Shown in pieces: positions 37,101 to 49,100 of a stretch of 64,000 nucleotides of DNA; position 1 is the first letter of the stretch; every line of letters begins with the position of its first letter. Source of the stretch: Cranoglanis bouderius (taxonomy: Eukaryota; Chordata; Actinopteri; Siluriformes; Cranoglanididae); the NCBI GenBank assembly GCA_023630585.1, contig CM042566.1:11043754-11107753 (forward strand). The letters run 5' to 3'. Made by a program: the position numbers and the translations under genes. The notes beneath the pieces were generated by a model. It was not told where the DNA came from. It worked only from the letters and a program-made list of their open reading frames with translations, and did not search any database.

Positions 37101-40100
37101 CATGAAAAACGAAACAGAATCGCACGCTTAGATTCAATGCACCTTTTTAAAGGAGATGAGTTTTAAAGCGTGCCCGCATTATCTACCAGAATGTGTAGTA
37201 ACTCGGATGAATCTGCAACGTTTAAAAATATTCTACACCAGTTACAATTTATGTAACAAATTAAAATATGTTTTAACACGTTTAAATGTATTCTCCAATT
37301 TATATGAGGAATTAGCTCAAATGGCGTGAAATATATCTATATAGCTAATCAACGCGTGTTGTGACCAGTTATAAATATACATCAGCCAGGAAAGGGAATT
37401 CATGTAGGTGCACATATACATATAGATAATTAACTACAACGGATTATAATTAATTAGGACTATGTATGTGGCCTAGATCAGCTTTATGAACTCTAAAGAG
37501 GGAGTTTATCCTTCTGGCCAGGAAGAATTAACCCACGAAGTTTGTTATTAAAGATTAGAGTGGGTAATCGAGATCTTATGCAGCGTTTAATTGACTCATC
37601 ACATGACAAAACAGAGAAAATCAAGCGTGGGATAATAGATTTTAATAGCTAGATGTAACTATGGATACACACGACTAACTCTAAGCAAAACATGCATATG
37701 TACATCTATATACAAGGAAAGAAAATGGATAGAGAAAAAGTAATGAAGTAAAAAGGGAAACAGACAAAAAAAACCACAACTAATTAGCCTTTTTCAAGAA
37801 GCCAGCAACGAACTTAATTCTCCGTAATCAGGGGTACAATCTTAAACGCAGATATAGGTTCATTAACTATACTTGCATAGCCTCAGGTTTGAAAGTTTGC
37901 GTGAGGTCGTGTAGAGTTCGCTGGTTCGTTGCACCGTTTGAAAAGGCGTGAGCCGTGAGGTAGTTGCGTCCTTTGTCCGGGAGAGAGAAGTCCTGGTTTC
38001 CTCTTCCCGGGGCACATGGCCCCGGGGGAGAGAAACCAGAAGAGTGTAGAAGTGAAGTCAAAGTAGAGAGAAAGGAGACGAAGAAGAATAAGTAGTGAAA
38101 AGGAAGAAGCAAAGGCGAAAAGCAAAGCAGAAGCAAGAAAAAGCAAGAAAAAGCATAGAGGGATGCGTGTTGCGGTCTTTTATGGACAATGCCAATGTAC
38201 ACGCCTCTCTGAGCTGCTGGCGAATCCAGAGAGAGATGAGAAAGTTCTGGGGGAAAACTTTCTTGGTCTGTCCCAGAGCAGGTCGCATGTCAAGGCAGGG
38301 TTTGTATTAAGTTTGGATTAGGATAAAATATGGAAAAGTATAGAATGATACATCCCATCGTCCTATAGTATGCATCATTAATTGGCATATTACGAGACAA
38401 TGATTTTGGTACCAAAATTCAAGGAAATTATGATATTTTGGACAGTGTAGGATCATTAGAAATGGTTACAGACAACTTAAAAATTAGCTTCTCGCTCAAA
38501 CTATCTAAAATCACTATAACTAGGTTATCTAGACACACAACACATGCATATACGAATACATTATAACTATCTAGAAATATGATTATATGTTGCATTCAAG
38601 AGACATTTTCACTGTGTGTGTGTGCGTGAGTGTGGGTATGTCCAGAAGAGGGGGCTGGCGTTCTTCTAATGTCCCACCGGTCCTTGGTCACCTCAGGGTG
38701 ACCTTTAGGGAGGACGTTTTCCTTGCTAGAACGGTGGGCTCTGATGTTAATCTATGTGGTTGTAAACAGAGATTAGATCAGAGATTTACAGGCCCTTGGT
38801 CGGAGTTTTGGTGGACCCCTGCTGATGAACTAATTGTGAAGTTTCCCAGACGTTTACACCCGTTAAGTCATCAAAGGTTTCTTTTATTGCAGGGGTAAGT
38901 CCTTTGCATTCCAAAGGTGCATCTGGTCAAAGGAAGCCTCTCGGGGTTACTCTCGGTCACCTGAGTGGTGAAACTTTCTATGTTCCGTTTGGGTTAATTC
39001 AGAAATCAGTTTGGGCACCGTCATACGTTACAGGGGTAACATGAAAGAGAGGAGTTTAGAGAGTGCAAGGAGTGCTGATGGCAGTCTGGTGATCCCAGCT
39101 GATAATGGTCGCGAGGAGAGAGCTGTGCAGTGTCACGGCGGGCTCCCAAATGGGGCACCGGGGAGCAGCGACGATGGGCAGCTAGGGAGTCTTCTGGAAA
39201 AGTTCACAAAAAGACACAGAGTCAGCCATTTGTTAGAATGAGACCGCTCACTGTGCTGCTCCCGGCGTACCCTTTTATGCTCTGCCACTGTCTCCCGGAT
39301 GGTAGAGAGCCGCTGCTGCAATAAGTGATCACCAGCCGTGCGTGGTTTGGACCGCCCCACCTTTCACTAGGGTCTGAATTTAATCTAAATTTAATAATAA
39401 TAAGATTATTAAAATAATTAAGAATATAATGCAGTATACATAATTGTTTCAGTGTATGTACATTTGATTAAATTTAACAAATAAAAATTAAATAAATTTT
39501 CATGTTATTTACATAAATTAAAGCTTAATAAGAGATAAAATGATTATGAAATGACTTTATGGCTAAAACGTCTCCAAAAAAAATTGTTGTTGAGGTACCT
39601 AGATCAGTTCTATTGACAAGAATGAAATACATAATTTCTTTCTGAGTTTTCTGAAATCATAAAAAAACACATGTATGCTTAATTAGTTAGTCACAATTGT
39701 AAAGTAATTGAATTGTAACACAATTCTTGCACTTCACCATCCCTGAATTTGCATAAAATAACCCTATCTAATACTGGCATCATTTGATGAAATACATTAT
39801 TTGTAATGGACTCAGCCATTTAGACCCTTGTTTATGGCCCATATTTTTGTATTATTAAATTCCTAATAGTTTATTCCTGTTCTTAAAGTTTACCTATTTA
39901 ATGTTTTTGTTCAGGATCCTGCAATTTCAGGCAATGAGACTGTTTATCCTGCCTTTGAGCGCGGAGTTGAAAAGGACGTGTTCATTAAATGGCCAGCTGA
40001 GTTGGGTGATGGCATCGTCTGGGGAAAAGTAGAGCATCCACATACAACATCTAAATACAAAATAATCACAATCACCTGAAGGTTTGATGAAGTTTGATTT

Positions 40101-43100
40101 AACTATGGTCAACTTTCTTTTTTTTTTTTCAGGTATGGCCTGACTATCCAAATGTCAGTGTTGATGACTCTCTGGATTGGGAGACACAAGTAGAAGTACC
40201 CTTATCCATTTTTATCCTTTTCAATAAACATCATGATATTCTATATTTTATCTCACATTATCTGGTACTTTTTCCTCATAAAGCCTCATCTTGGAATCAT
40301 CGATACAATGTGCTGTAATTGTGAAGTTGATAGAGTGAGCAGTGATGATTTGGGATGTGTCACTCTGTCATGGATCCAATCAGAGCACAAAGGCATGATG
40401 GGAGCTCATCATAGCTGACCCATTGCAGACATAATCAACTGTCTATGTGTGTCTGTGTGTGATTTATTCGTCTCACTCAGAAATTCAGGTCGTATGCAGC
40501 ATTCCCAGACTTTTTCCGGAACCGTACAGCAGAGTGGTGGCAGAGAGAAATCAGTGATTTCTATAATAACATGAGTTTTGATGGCCTGTGGATCGTAAGT
40601 CCAAAAAAATATATATAATGCTCAGTAATGCATTTTATTATTTTATTAACTTAAAAATGTTTAAAATGTGTGTACCATGAATGATGTTGCTTGATATACA
40701 GTGCTGTGAAAAAGTTTTTGCCTGATTTCTTCTGTTTTTGTGTATATCTCATACTAAATAGTTTTAGATCTTCAAACGAAATACAACATAAAACAAAGGC
40801 AACCTGAGTTAACACACAATACAGTTTTTATTTATTTATTTTTTTTACTGAAGCAAAAAAAAAGTTATCCAACACCTATCACCTATGTGAAAAACTAACT
40901 ACCCCCTTAAACTTAAAATCTGCTTGTGCTACCTTTAGCAGCAATAACTGCAACCAAACACTTCCGATAACTGGAGATCAGTCTTTCACAGCACTGTGGT
41001 GGAATTTTGGCCCACTTTCCTTTCAAGCATGAACTGCCCATTTAAGGTTCTGCCACATCATCTCAATCGGTTCAAGTCAGGACTTTAACTACGCCATTCC
41101 AAAACTTTAATTTTGCTTTTCCTTTGGAGTCCCAGAGCATTTGAAATAGCTGTGTAACCCTTCCCAGACTGATGCATTTCAATCACCTTCTTCCTCATAA
41201 TTTCTGGAATTTCTGTCAACTTTGGCATAGTGTGTTACTGGGTAAGAGCTTTTAACCCACTTCATGCTGTTCGAATATTCTATTTAAAGGGGTCATATCA
41301 TGTTTTTTAATGTTTTCCTTCTCTTTGGGTGTATAATGTATCTGTTTGTGCATGTATAAGCTCTACAAAGTTCCAAAGCTCATATTTTCCCCCAAAGGGA
41401 TTCTTTCTATCTAATAGAGAACACTGCTCCAGACCTGCCTGAAACAAGTCATTTGAAGTCCCGAATTTACTTCCTCTACAAAATAAATAGCTCGTAATTT
41501 TCTATTAAATACTTTGAATGATGGAATTAGTGCCGGGTGTATTTACAGTATTTACAAACTTAAAAAAATAGAAAGCGGTAACGTGAAAGAGAGGAGTTTA
41601 GAGAGTGCAGGGAGTGCTGATGGCGGTCTGGTGATCCCTCTTCCCAGCTGAGAATGGTCACGAGGAGAGTGCTGTCTAGTGTCATGGCAGGCTCCCAAAT
41701 GGGGCAGACATCCACCGGGGAGCAGCGACGATGGGCAGCCAGGGAGTCTTCTGGAAAAGTTCACAAAAAGACACAGAGTCAGCCATTTGTTAGAACGAGA
41801 CCACTCACCTTGCTGCTCCCGGCGTACCCTTTTATACTCTGCCACTGTCTCCCAGATGGTAGAGAGCCGCTGCTGCAATAAGTGATCACCAGCCGTGCGT
41901 GGTTTGGACCGGCCCGCCTTTCAGCCATGCGCTGATGCTGTCCAAAACACTAGTGCCTAGTGGCAGTCGCACAAGGAGTGTTCTCCGACTTTTGGCGCTT
42001 ACCATTCCGACGTCATGGACAGAAAGACTGCAAGAGGAGACAAATACGCAGAGGATTAATGAGGACCCAATACAAGCCTAAATTAACACATTAATGCCAC
42101 TACTAAAGCACTTTTTAAAGGAAATTTAATAATAATAAGATTATTAAATTAATTAAGAATAGAATGCAATATGCATAATTGCTTCAGTGTATGAATGTAC
42201 ATTTGATTAAATTTAACAAATAAAAATTAGATACTTTTTCATGTTGGTTATATAAATTAAAGCTTAATAGGGGATTTTTCAGCCGTCTACTTCACAGCGT
42301 GATAATCCCGCCCAAAGGCAGCCACGAAGAAAGAAGGCGAGGCTTTAGTGAATTGAGGCACTATGTCGCAGAGACGCTGTGTGTTTCGGTGCGAAAGCAA
42401 AACCCCTTTATTTAACCTTACAAAAACGGATGAAATTAGGAATCAGTGGTTAACATGTATTTATAATGCTGTTCCTGAGCAATACAACCCAAATGTTTGC
42501 TTGTGCACAGCGCATTTTACGGAGGACAGCTTCCTGAACCTGGGCGAGCGCAAGGCAGGCTATACACGAAGGCTACTCCTGAAAAATGGGGCAATTCCCA
42601 CTATGCTCTGACAATCTTGTGGTTCTGAATCAGAACCTGTAAGTGCGTTTGATTATTTTATGAAGTATCTGCTATTGACTGTTCAAATGCGGAGTTTTGT
42701 GTTGTGGCTCAGTTGTAGACCTCATGTAGCAAACATGCTAGCTAAATTTTGCTAAGTTGCCTCAGTTTTTTAAGTGTTTGTTTGTATATTTGTGGTCTGA
42801 CAGAGACGTTGATTGTAGCTGCTGTTGTGATTGTATCTTGAAACGGTTTATATAAATCGAATCACACCTTTTTTCAAAAGATATATTGCATGAGTACCTA
42901 TGTACACACAGCAGCTGTGTACAGCATAGTTAGTCCCACCGGTGGGCTGGCAGACTTTACATCGTATGTGAAAGGTAAGAGATTTACAAAATAAAAACTT
43001 GCCACTATGAAACGTTCTGCTCAAGTCATGTTTGAAAAGTTGGTTCCGCTTGATCATCCACATTTTCTGAATCTGATTCAGGCTCGAAGTGATACAGAAA

Positions 43101-46100
43101 AACCGACGACATGTTGCTTAGGAGCTTAGAATTGCTTTAGAAGGATGCAATAATGTGCATTATTTGACAAATAATGTTTTTATTTTTAACATTAAAGCAT
43201 GTTAAGCTATTTTATTACACCCAATAAACAATAATTAACATTTTAAAATGTTTAAAAATCATGATATGACACCGTTAAGTGTTGATTTGATTGAACAGGG
43301 CTGGCAATAATCAGGCCTGGTTGTGTCTAGTCCAGCTGAACCCCATTATGAATGCGATTTCATAGATTTGGGGAATTAGTAACTACGGGGGCAAATGCAT
43401 TTTCACACGAGCCCAGTTGGTATTGAATAACTTTTTTGCTTCAATAAATAACATTATCATTTAAATACTGTATTTTGTGTTTACTCAGATTGCCTTTGTT
43501 TTATCTTAGATTTTTATTTTATTTTCTGAAACTATTTAGTATGAAATATACACAAAAGAGAAGAAATCAAATACTTTTTCACAGCACTCTATGCTTGAAA
43601 AAGCGTGACCTGATTTTTAAGGAGATGAAGAGAAAGTAGTGTTTCTACATTATTCTAATAACTTATTAGAGCAAAGTGAATTGATGCTCACCATTTCCTA
43701 GACATATTCCTATATATTTCCTATTCCCTAGCATATTACTCATTCCTTGCTCATGACTTTTTGTAATAATGTATTTTGAGTCTGAATCTAGTGAGCAAAA
43801 TGTAACTAGCACATAAAAGCTAACTAATGAGTAAACCTAGTAAGACTAGAAGCTGTCCTGAAGACTTTCCAATACTGGGAAACTTTACAAAGCACCATGA
43901 CTCTTTCATTGACACTGGAGACTCGTTCCATAAATGTTGCATAAGCATCTCCTAACAAAAAACTTCACCACATCAACAATTACACATTATACATGCTTTT
44001 TTATTTGTTTGTTTATTAGTTTTAGATTATGTGGCATGTCTGCAGCCCTGTATATAAGCTGTTACTATAGAAACAATAACGTATTAGAATGAGTAATATA
44101 AACCCATTGTTCATGTTACAGCTGGAACTTTTAGAGCCATGCTGTTATATAAACTAATCCACACCTTTTGATCAGTTTCAAGAATTCAACCACATTGTGG
44201 TATAAAATAATATATTGTTCCCTCTGTTGCATATACTATATGCTCTGCTCATATCAGTCAGGATATTACTATTGTTGCAGTGATTTTTGACTTTCTGTTA
44301 TTATTTGTGAAGGACATGAACGAGCCAGCTAGTTTTGTCGATGGCACTGTTGGAGGAAATTGTCTAGGCCCAGCAATCTATGATGATCCACCGTACATGC
44401 CACGTAAGAAAAGATTTCTCTTTTTAGGTTATAAAGGTCTAAGTTCACTAGTTTCTCCTCCTCCATGCTGAACATTTATTTATATTCTTATGTTTGTGCA
44501 TGTGAACTACCCTCAGATTCAGACTACAAGTTTTCGATTTTATTAAGGATGACCATTTGTTTACACATATTTCAGATATTACTTTTGGTGCCTATGATAA
44601 ATAGTAAGAGGACTTTGTTAAAGAAATGGTTCTTTAACTGGTTGAGTGAAAATTGTTTTGTAATGTTTATTCTAAAATATTTAAAGGATCCTGGTAACTC
44701 TGGAGTTGACTGTGCTTCAAATATTTGACTTATACAAGTTCTGTGATAAATTTTATGAAGCATTCAGAGAAAAAAAATTGTAATAATATATTTGTATAGT
44801 ATAGTACAAAGTAGAGACTCTACAAACCATATACAGTCATGAACCGGCCTGAATGCCAAATTATGGTTATCTCTCTTTCAACATGATAGATAGCATAAAA
44901 CATAAAATGTATCAATATACAGGTGCATCTCAATAAATTAGAATGTCGTGGAAAAGTTCATTTATTTCAGAAATTCAACTCAAATTGTGAAACTCGTGTA
45001 TTAAATAAATTCAATGCACACAGACTGAAGTAGTTTAAGTCTTTGGTTCTTTTAATTGTGATGATTTTGGTTTACATTTAACAAAAACCCACCAATTCAC
45101 TATCTCAACAAATTAGAATATGGTGACATGCCAATCAGCTAATCAACTCAAAACACCTGCAAAGGTTTCCTGAGCCTTCAAAATGGTCTCTCAGTTTGGT
45201 TCACTAGGTAAGCCACAAACATTCATTGCCAAAGAAGCTGGCTGTTCACAGAGTGCTGTATCCAAGCATGTTAACAGAAAGTTGAGTGGAAGGAAAAAGT
45301 GTGGAAGAAAAAGATGCACAACCAACCGAGAGAACCGCAGCCTTATGAGGATTGTCAAGCAAAATCGATTCAAGAATTTGAGTGAACTTCACAAGGAATG
45401 GACTGAGGCTGGGGTCAAGGCATCAAGAGCCACCACACACAGATGTGTCAAGGAATTTGGCTACGGTTGTCGTATTCCTCTTGTTAAGCCACTCCTGAAC
45501 CACAGACAATGTCAGAGGCATCTTACCTGGGCTAAGGAGAAGAAGAACTGGACTGTTGCCCAGTGGTCCAAAGTCCTCTTTTCAGATGAGAGCAAGTTTT
45601 TTATTTCATTTGGAAACCAAGGTCCTAGAGTCTGGAGGAAGGGTGGAGAAGCTCATAGCCCAAGTTGCTTGAAGTCCAGTGTTAAGTTTCCACAGTCTAT
45701 GATGATTTGGGGTGCAATGTCATCTGCTGGTGTTGGTCCATTGTGTTTTTTGAAAACCAAAGTCACTGCATTAATTTACCAAGAAATTTTGGAGCACTTC
45801 ATGCTTCCTTCTGCTGACCAGCTTTTTGAAGATGCTGATTTCATTGTCCAGTAGGATTTGGCACCTGCCCACACTGCCAAAAGCACCAAAAGTTGGTTAA
45901 ATGACCATGGTGTTGGTGTGCTTGACTGGCCAGCAAACGCACTAGACCTGAACCCCATAGAGAATCTATAGGGTATTGTCAAGAGGAAAATGAGAAACAG
46001 GAGACCAAAAAATGCAGATGAGCTGAAGGCCACTGTCAAAGAAACCTGGGCTTCCATACCACCGTGCCACAAACTGATCACCTCCATGCCGCGCCGAATT

Positions 46101-49100
46101 GAGGCAGTAATTAAAGCAAAAGGAGCCCCTACCAAGTATTGAGTACATGTACAGTAAATGAACATACTTTCCAGAAGGCCAACAATTCACTAAAAATGTT
46201 TTTTTTTATTGGTCTTATGAAGTATTCTAATTTGTTGAGATAGTGAATTGGTGGGTTTTTGTTAAATGTGAGCCAAAATCATCACAATTAAAAGAACCAA
46301 AGACTTAAACTACTTCAGTCTGTGTGCATTGAATTTATTTAATACACGAGTTTCACAACTTGAGTTGAATTACTGAAATAAATGAACTTTTCCACGACAT
46401 TCTAATTTATTGAGATGCACCTGCAATGTTCATGAATGATTTTTTTTTTTTAAGTAAACATTTGATAGGACTAGGGATGATTTGATACATGATCCACTAA
46501 ACATCAAGAGTTAGAAACAGGACCATATAAATAAAGTAAAAGAAAAAGCATGTTTATAGAATATCTAATAGACATCACCAACCATAAACTGTTGACATGT
46601 TTTAAGGAAGGAATAATACTAAATGGGCCATGATGTTATGGAAAATGATACATGCCATAGTGTATATTCCTATTACAACACATACCAAAGGGTTATACCA
46701 CCTCTTATACACAGTGATTTTTTTTTCTTCAATTTATTAATGAATGAGAAATTGCACTTTGAAACCATGTATACTTACAAGCCCAATTCCGAAAAAGTTG
46801 GGACAGTAAGGAAAATGCTAATAAAAACAAATATGAGTGATTTATAAATGTACTTTGACTTGTATTTAAACAAAAAAAACATATAAAGACTATGTATTTG
46901 ATGTATTACTGCATAGTTTTTTAAAGATAAACGTTTATTTTGAAAATGATGCATGCAACACGTTCCAAAAAAGTTGGGACAGGTGCAATTTAGGACTAAT
47001 GTGTTAGGAATAGAGTTCACTAAGGTGATGTGAAACAGGTGAGGCAATCATCTAATCATAGTATATAAGAAGCCTCCAAAAAAGGCCTAGTCCTTCAAGA
47101 GCAAGGATGGGTCGAGGCTCACCAATCTACCAACAGATGCGTCAGCGAATAATCCAACACTTTGAGAACAACATTCTCCAAAGACAAATAGGTAGGATTT
47201 TGGGCATTTCACCTTCTACAGTGCACAATATAATTAAAATATTCAAAGAATCCGGTCAAACCTCAGTGAGTAAAGGGCGAGGCCGAAAACCACTTCTGAA
47301 TGCGTGTGATCTCCGATCCCTCAGACATCACTGTCTTAAAAACTGTCATGAGTCTGTAATGGATATCCTGACATGGGCTCAGGAATACTTTGGTAAGCCT
47401 TTGTCAGTCAACACCATTCACCGCTGCATCCATAGATGCAAGTTAAGGCTTTACTATGCAAAGCAGAAGCCATACATCAACACTGTCCAGAAGCACCGCT
47501 GACTTCTCTGGGCTCGGTCTCATCTGAGATGGACAATAGCTAGTGGGATCGTGTTTTGTGGTTCGAGAAGTCAACATTTCAAATCATCCAAGCAGTGTCG
47601 GGTCCAAAGCCAGCGTCTGTATGGGGGTGTTTCAGTGCCCATGGCATGGGTAACTATAATTATAATAATAATAATAATAATTAGTTACATTTATATAGCG
47701 CTATAACTTGCACATCTGTGAGGGCACTGTTAATGCAGAAAGATATGTACACATTTTGGAGCAACATATGTTGCCATACAGAGCAGGACAACGCCAAACC
47801 ACATTGTGCCCGGATTACAAGCGCATGGTTGTGTAAGCAGAGAGTGCTTGGCCTGCCTGTAGTCCTGACCTGTCTTTAATTGAGAATGTGTGGTGCATTA
47901 TGAAGTGCAAAATAAGGCAATGAAGGCCCTGTACAGTTGCGCAACTGAAGAAATGCATAATGGATGAATTCCACTTGCTAAACTTAACAAACTTGTGTCT
48001 TCAGTGCCCAAATGCTTAAGTGTTATTAAAAGAAAAGGTGATGTTACACAGTGGTAAACAGTCGACTGTCAAAAATAAATTAAATTCACAAAGTAAAACA
48101 TCAAGTAATGTGTTAATAATGTGTTTTCAATATAGTACAGGGTAAATTGAATTTTCAAATGACTTTTTTTTTTTTTGCATTTTCCATACTGTCCCAATAT
48201 TTTCTGGAATTGTGGTTGTACATTTAATGTTATGGAATGTCCAAAAACAAATAATTTCCTTTTATATACTTATGCTGTAGCGACTATAATCAGTCATTTA
48301 CTCACCACCCAAAAAAATAAAAATAAAAACAAATAGCAACAAAAAAATGCACCTTTTTCATGTTACTGAGAAACTGGAATCACCTCTGTTCCTAAAGATT
48401 GTTTACTGTGGTGGAAAATGCCTGGGTTACGCACGTAACCCTGTTCCCTGAGAAGGGAACGAGACGTTGCGTGGGCTTCACGCTGTGTGAAGCGCCCAAG
48501 TCTGTGTAAAATCACGCATATTTATAGGCCTGCCGTGGTCAGGTGACGTGGCATTTCGTGCATTGCGTGACTATATAAAATGGCACCTGTAAACCATGTC
48601 ATCAGCCTCTATTATCTGAAGTGAAGATGTGATTCACAGGCATGTGAGTTTACCTTTCAAAGGGAATTCAATGTTGCGTGAGTATTTTGTGGGAACGAGT
48701 ATACCCACTCCTTCATACAGAGGGTATCGCCTGTCACAGAGGCTCTATCAATATGGGTGTGGCTGGCTGAAATGGTGGCCACGTAGACCCTAATTGTAGG
48801 AGCCAACCTTGCTGAGAAATGTTCCTGTAAGTACTCCAGAACTATAACCATCGTGCAGTTTACTGGGTCTCACTGACGTTCCTTTTTTTTTTTTTTTTTT
48901 AATTTATTTTTTATAAAGAGTTTCACATGGTCTCTACAAACCTCGGTTGAAAGACTGGAATCTATGAGCTGGCGCCCCTCAGGGGCTAGACTCACAGTTT
49001 CCATAGTTCCAGCTGAGGGTAATAAATCAACCATTTGGCTTGAGACAATAGATCCCCGCGAATGAGAATCTCCCCGGAAGTGCTGTGCAGCATAGATATT

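Larger units (their letters stand above)
41288..43274 (+). mobile_element. Kolobok-like DNA transposon with THAP frame
   Basis: 1987 bp with inverted ends AGGGGTCATATCATG and CATGATATGACACCG, flanked by TTAA at 41284-41287 and 43275-43278. TTAA duplications together with a THAP-type zinc finger are the known combination of the Kolobok superfamily; piggyBac shares TTAA but has other ends and no THAP. No DDE catalytic domain remains, so it is non-autonomous. A copy of repeat R2 occupies 41480-42268. Confidence 0.7.
40699..43589 (-). mobile_element. Tc1-like element, family F, split by a THAP transposon
   Basis: Left end CAGTGCTGTGAAAAAGTTTT after TA (40697-40698). Right end AATACTTTTTCACAGCACTC (its complement with one change) ends at 43589, followed by TA. 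Minus-strand transposase remnants lie at 40920-41230 but are unreadable as a frame. The element is broken at TTAA 41284-41287. Confidence 0.82.

Noticed and set aside
42363..42611. THAP frame as a host THAP gene exon
   Set aside because: It lies between matched inverted repeats with TTAA duplications inside a GH31 intron, which fits transposon origin better.
41288..43274. P-element or piggyBac assignment of the THAP element
   Set aside because: P elements make 8-bp duplications and piggyBac lacks THAP; TTAA plus THAP fits Kolobok. Not certain without a transposase.
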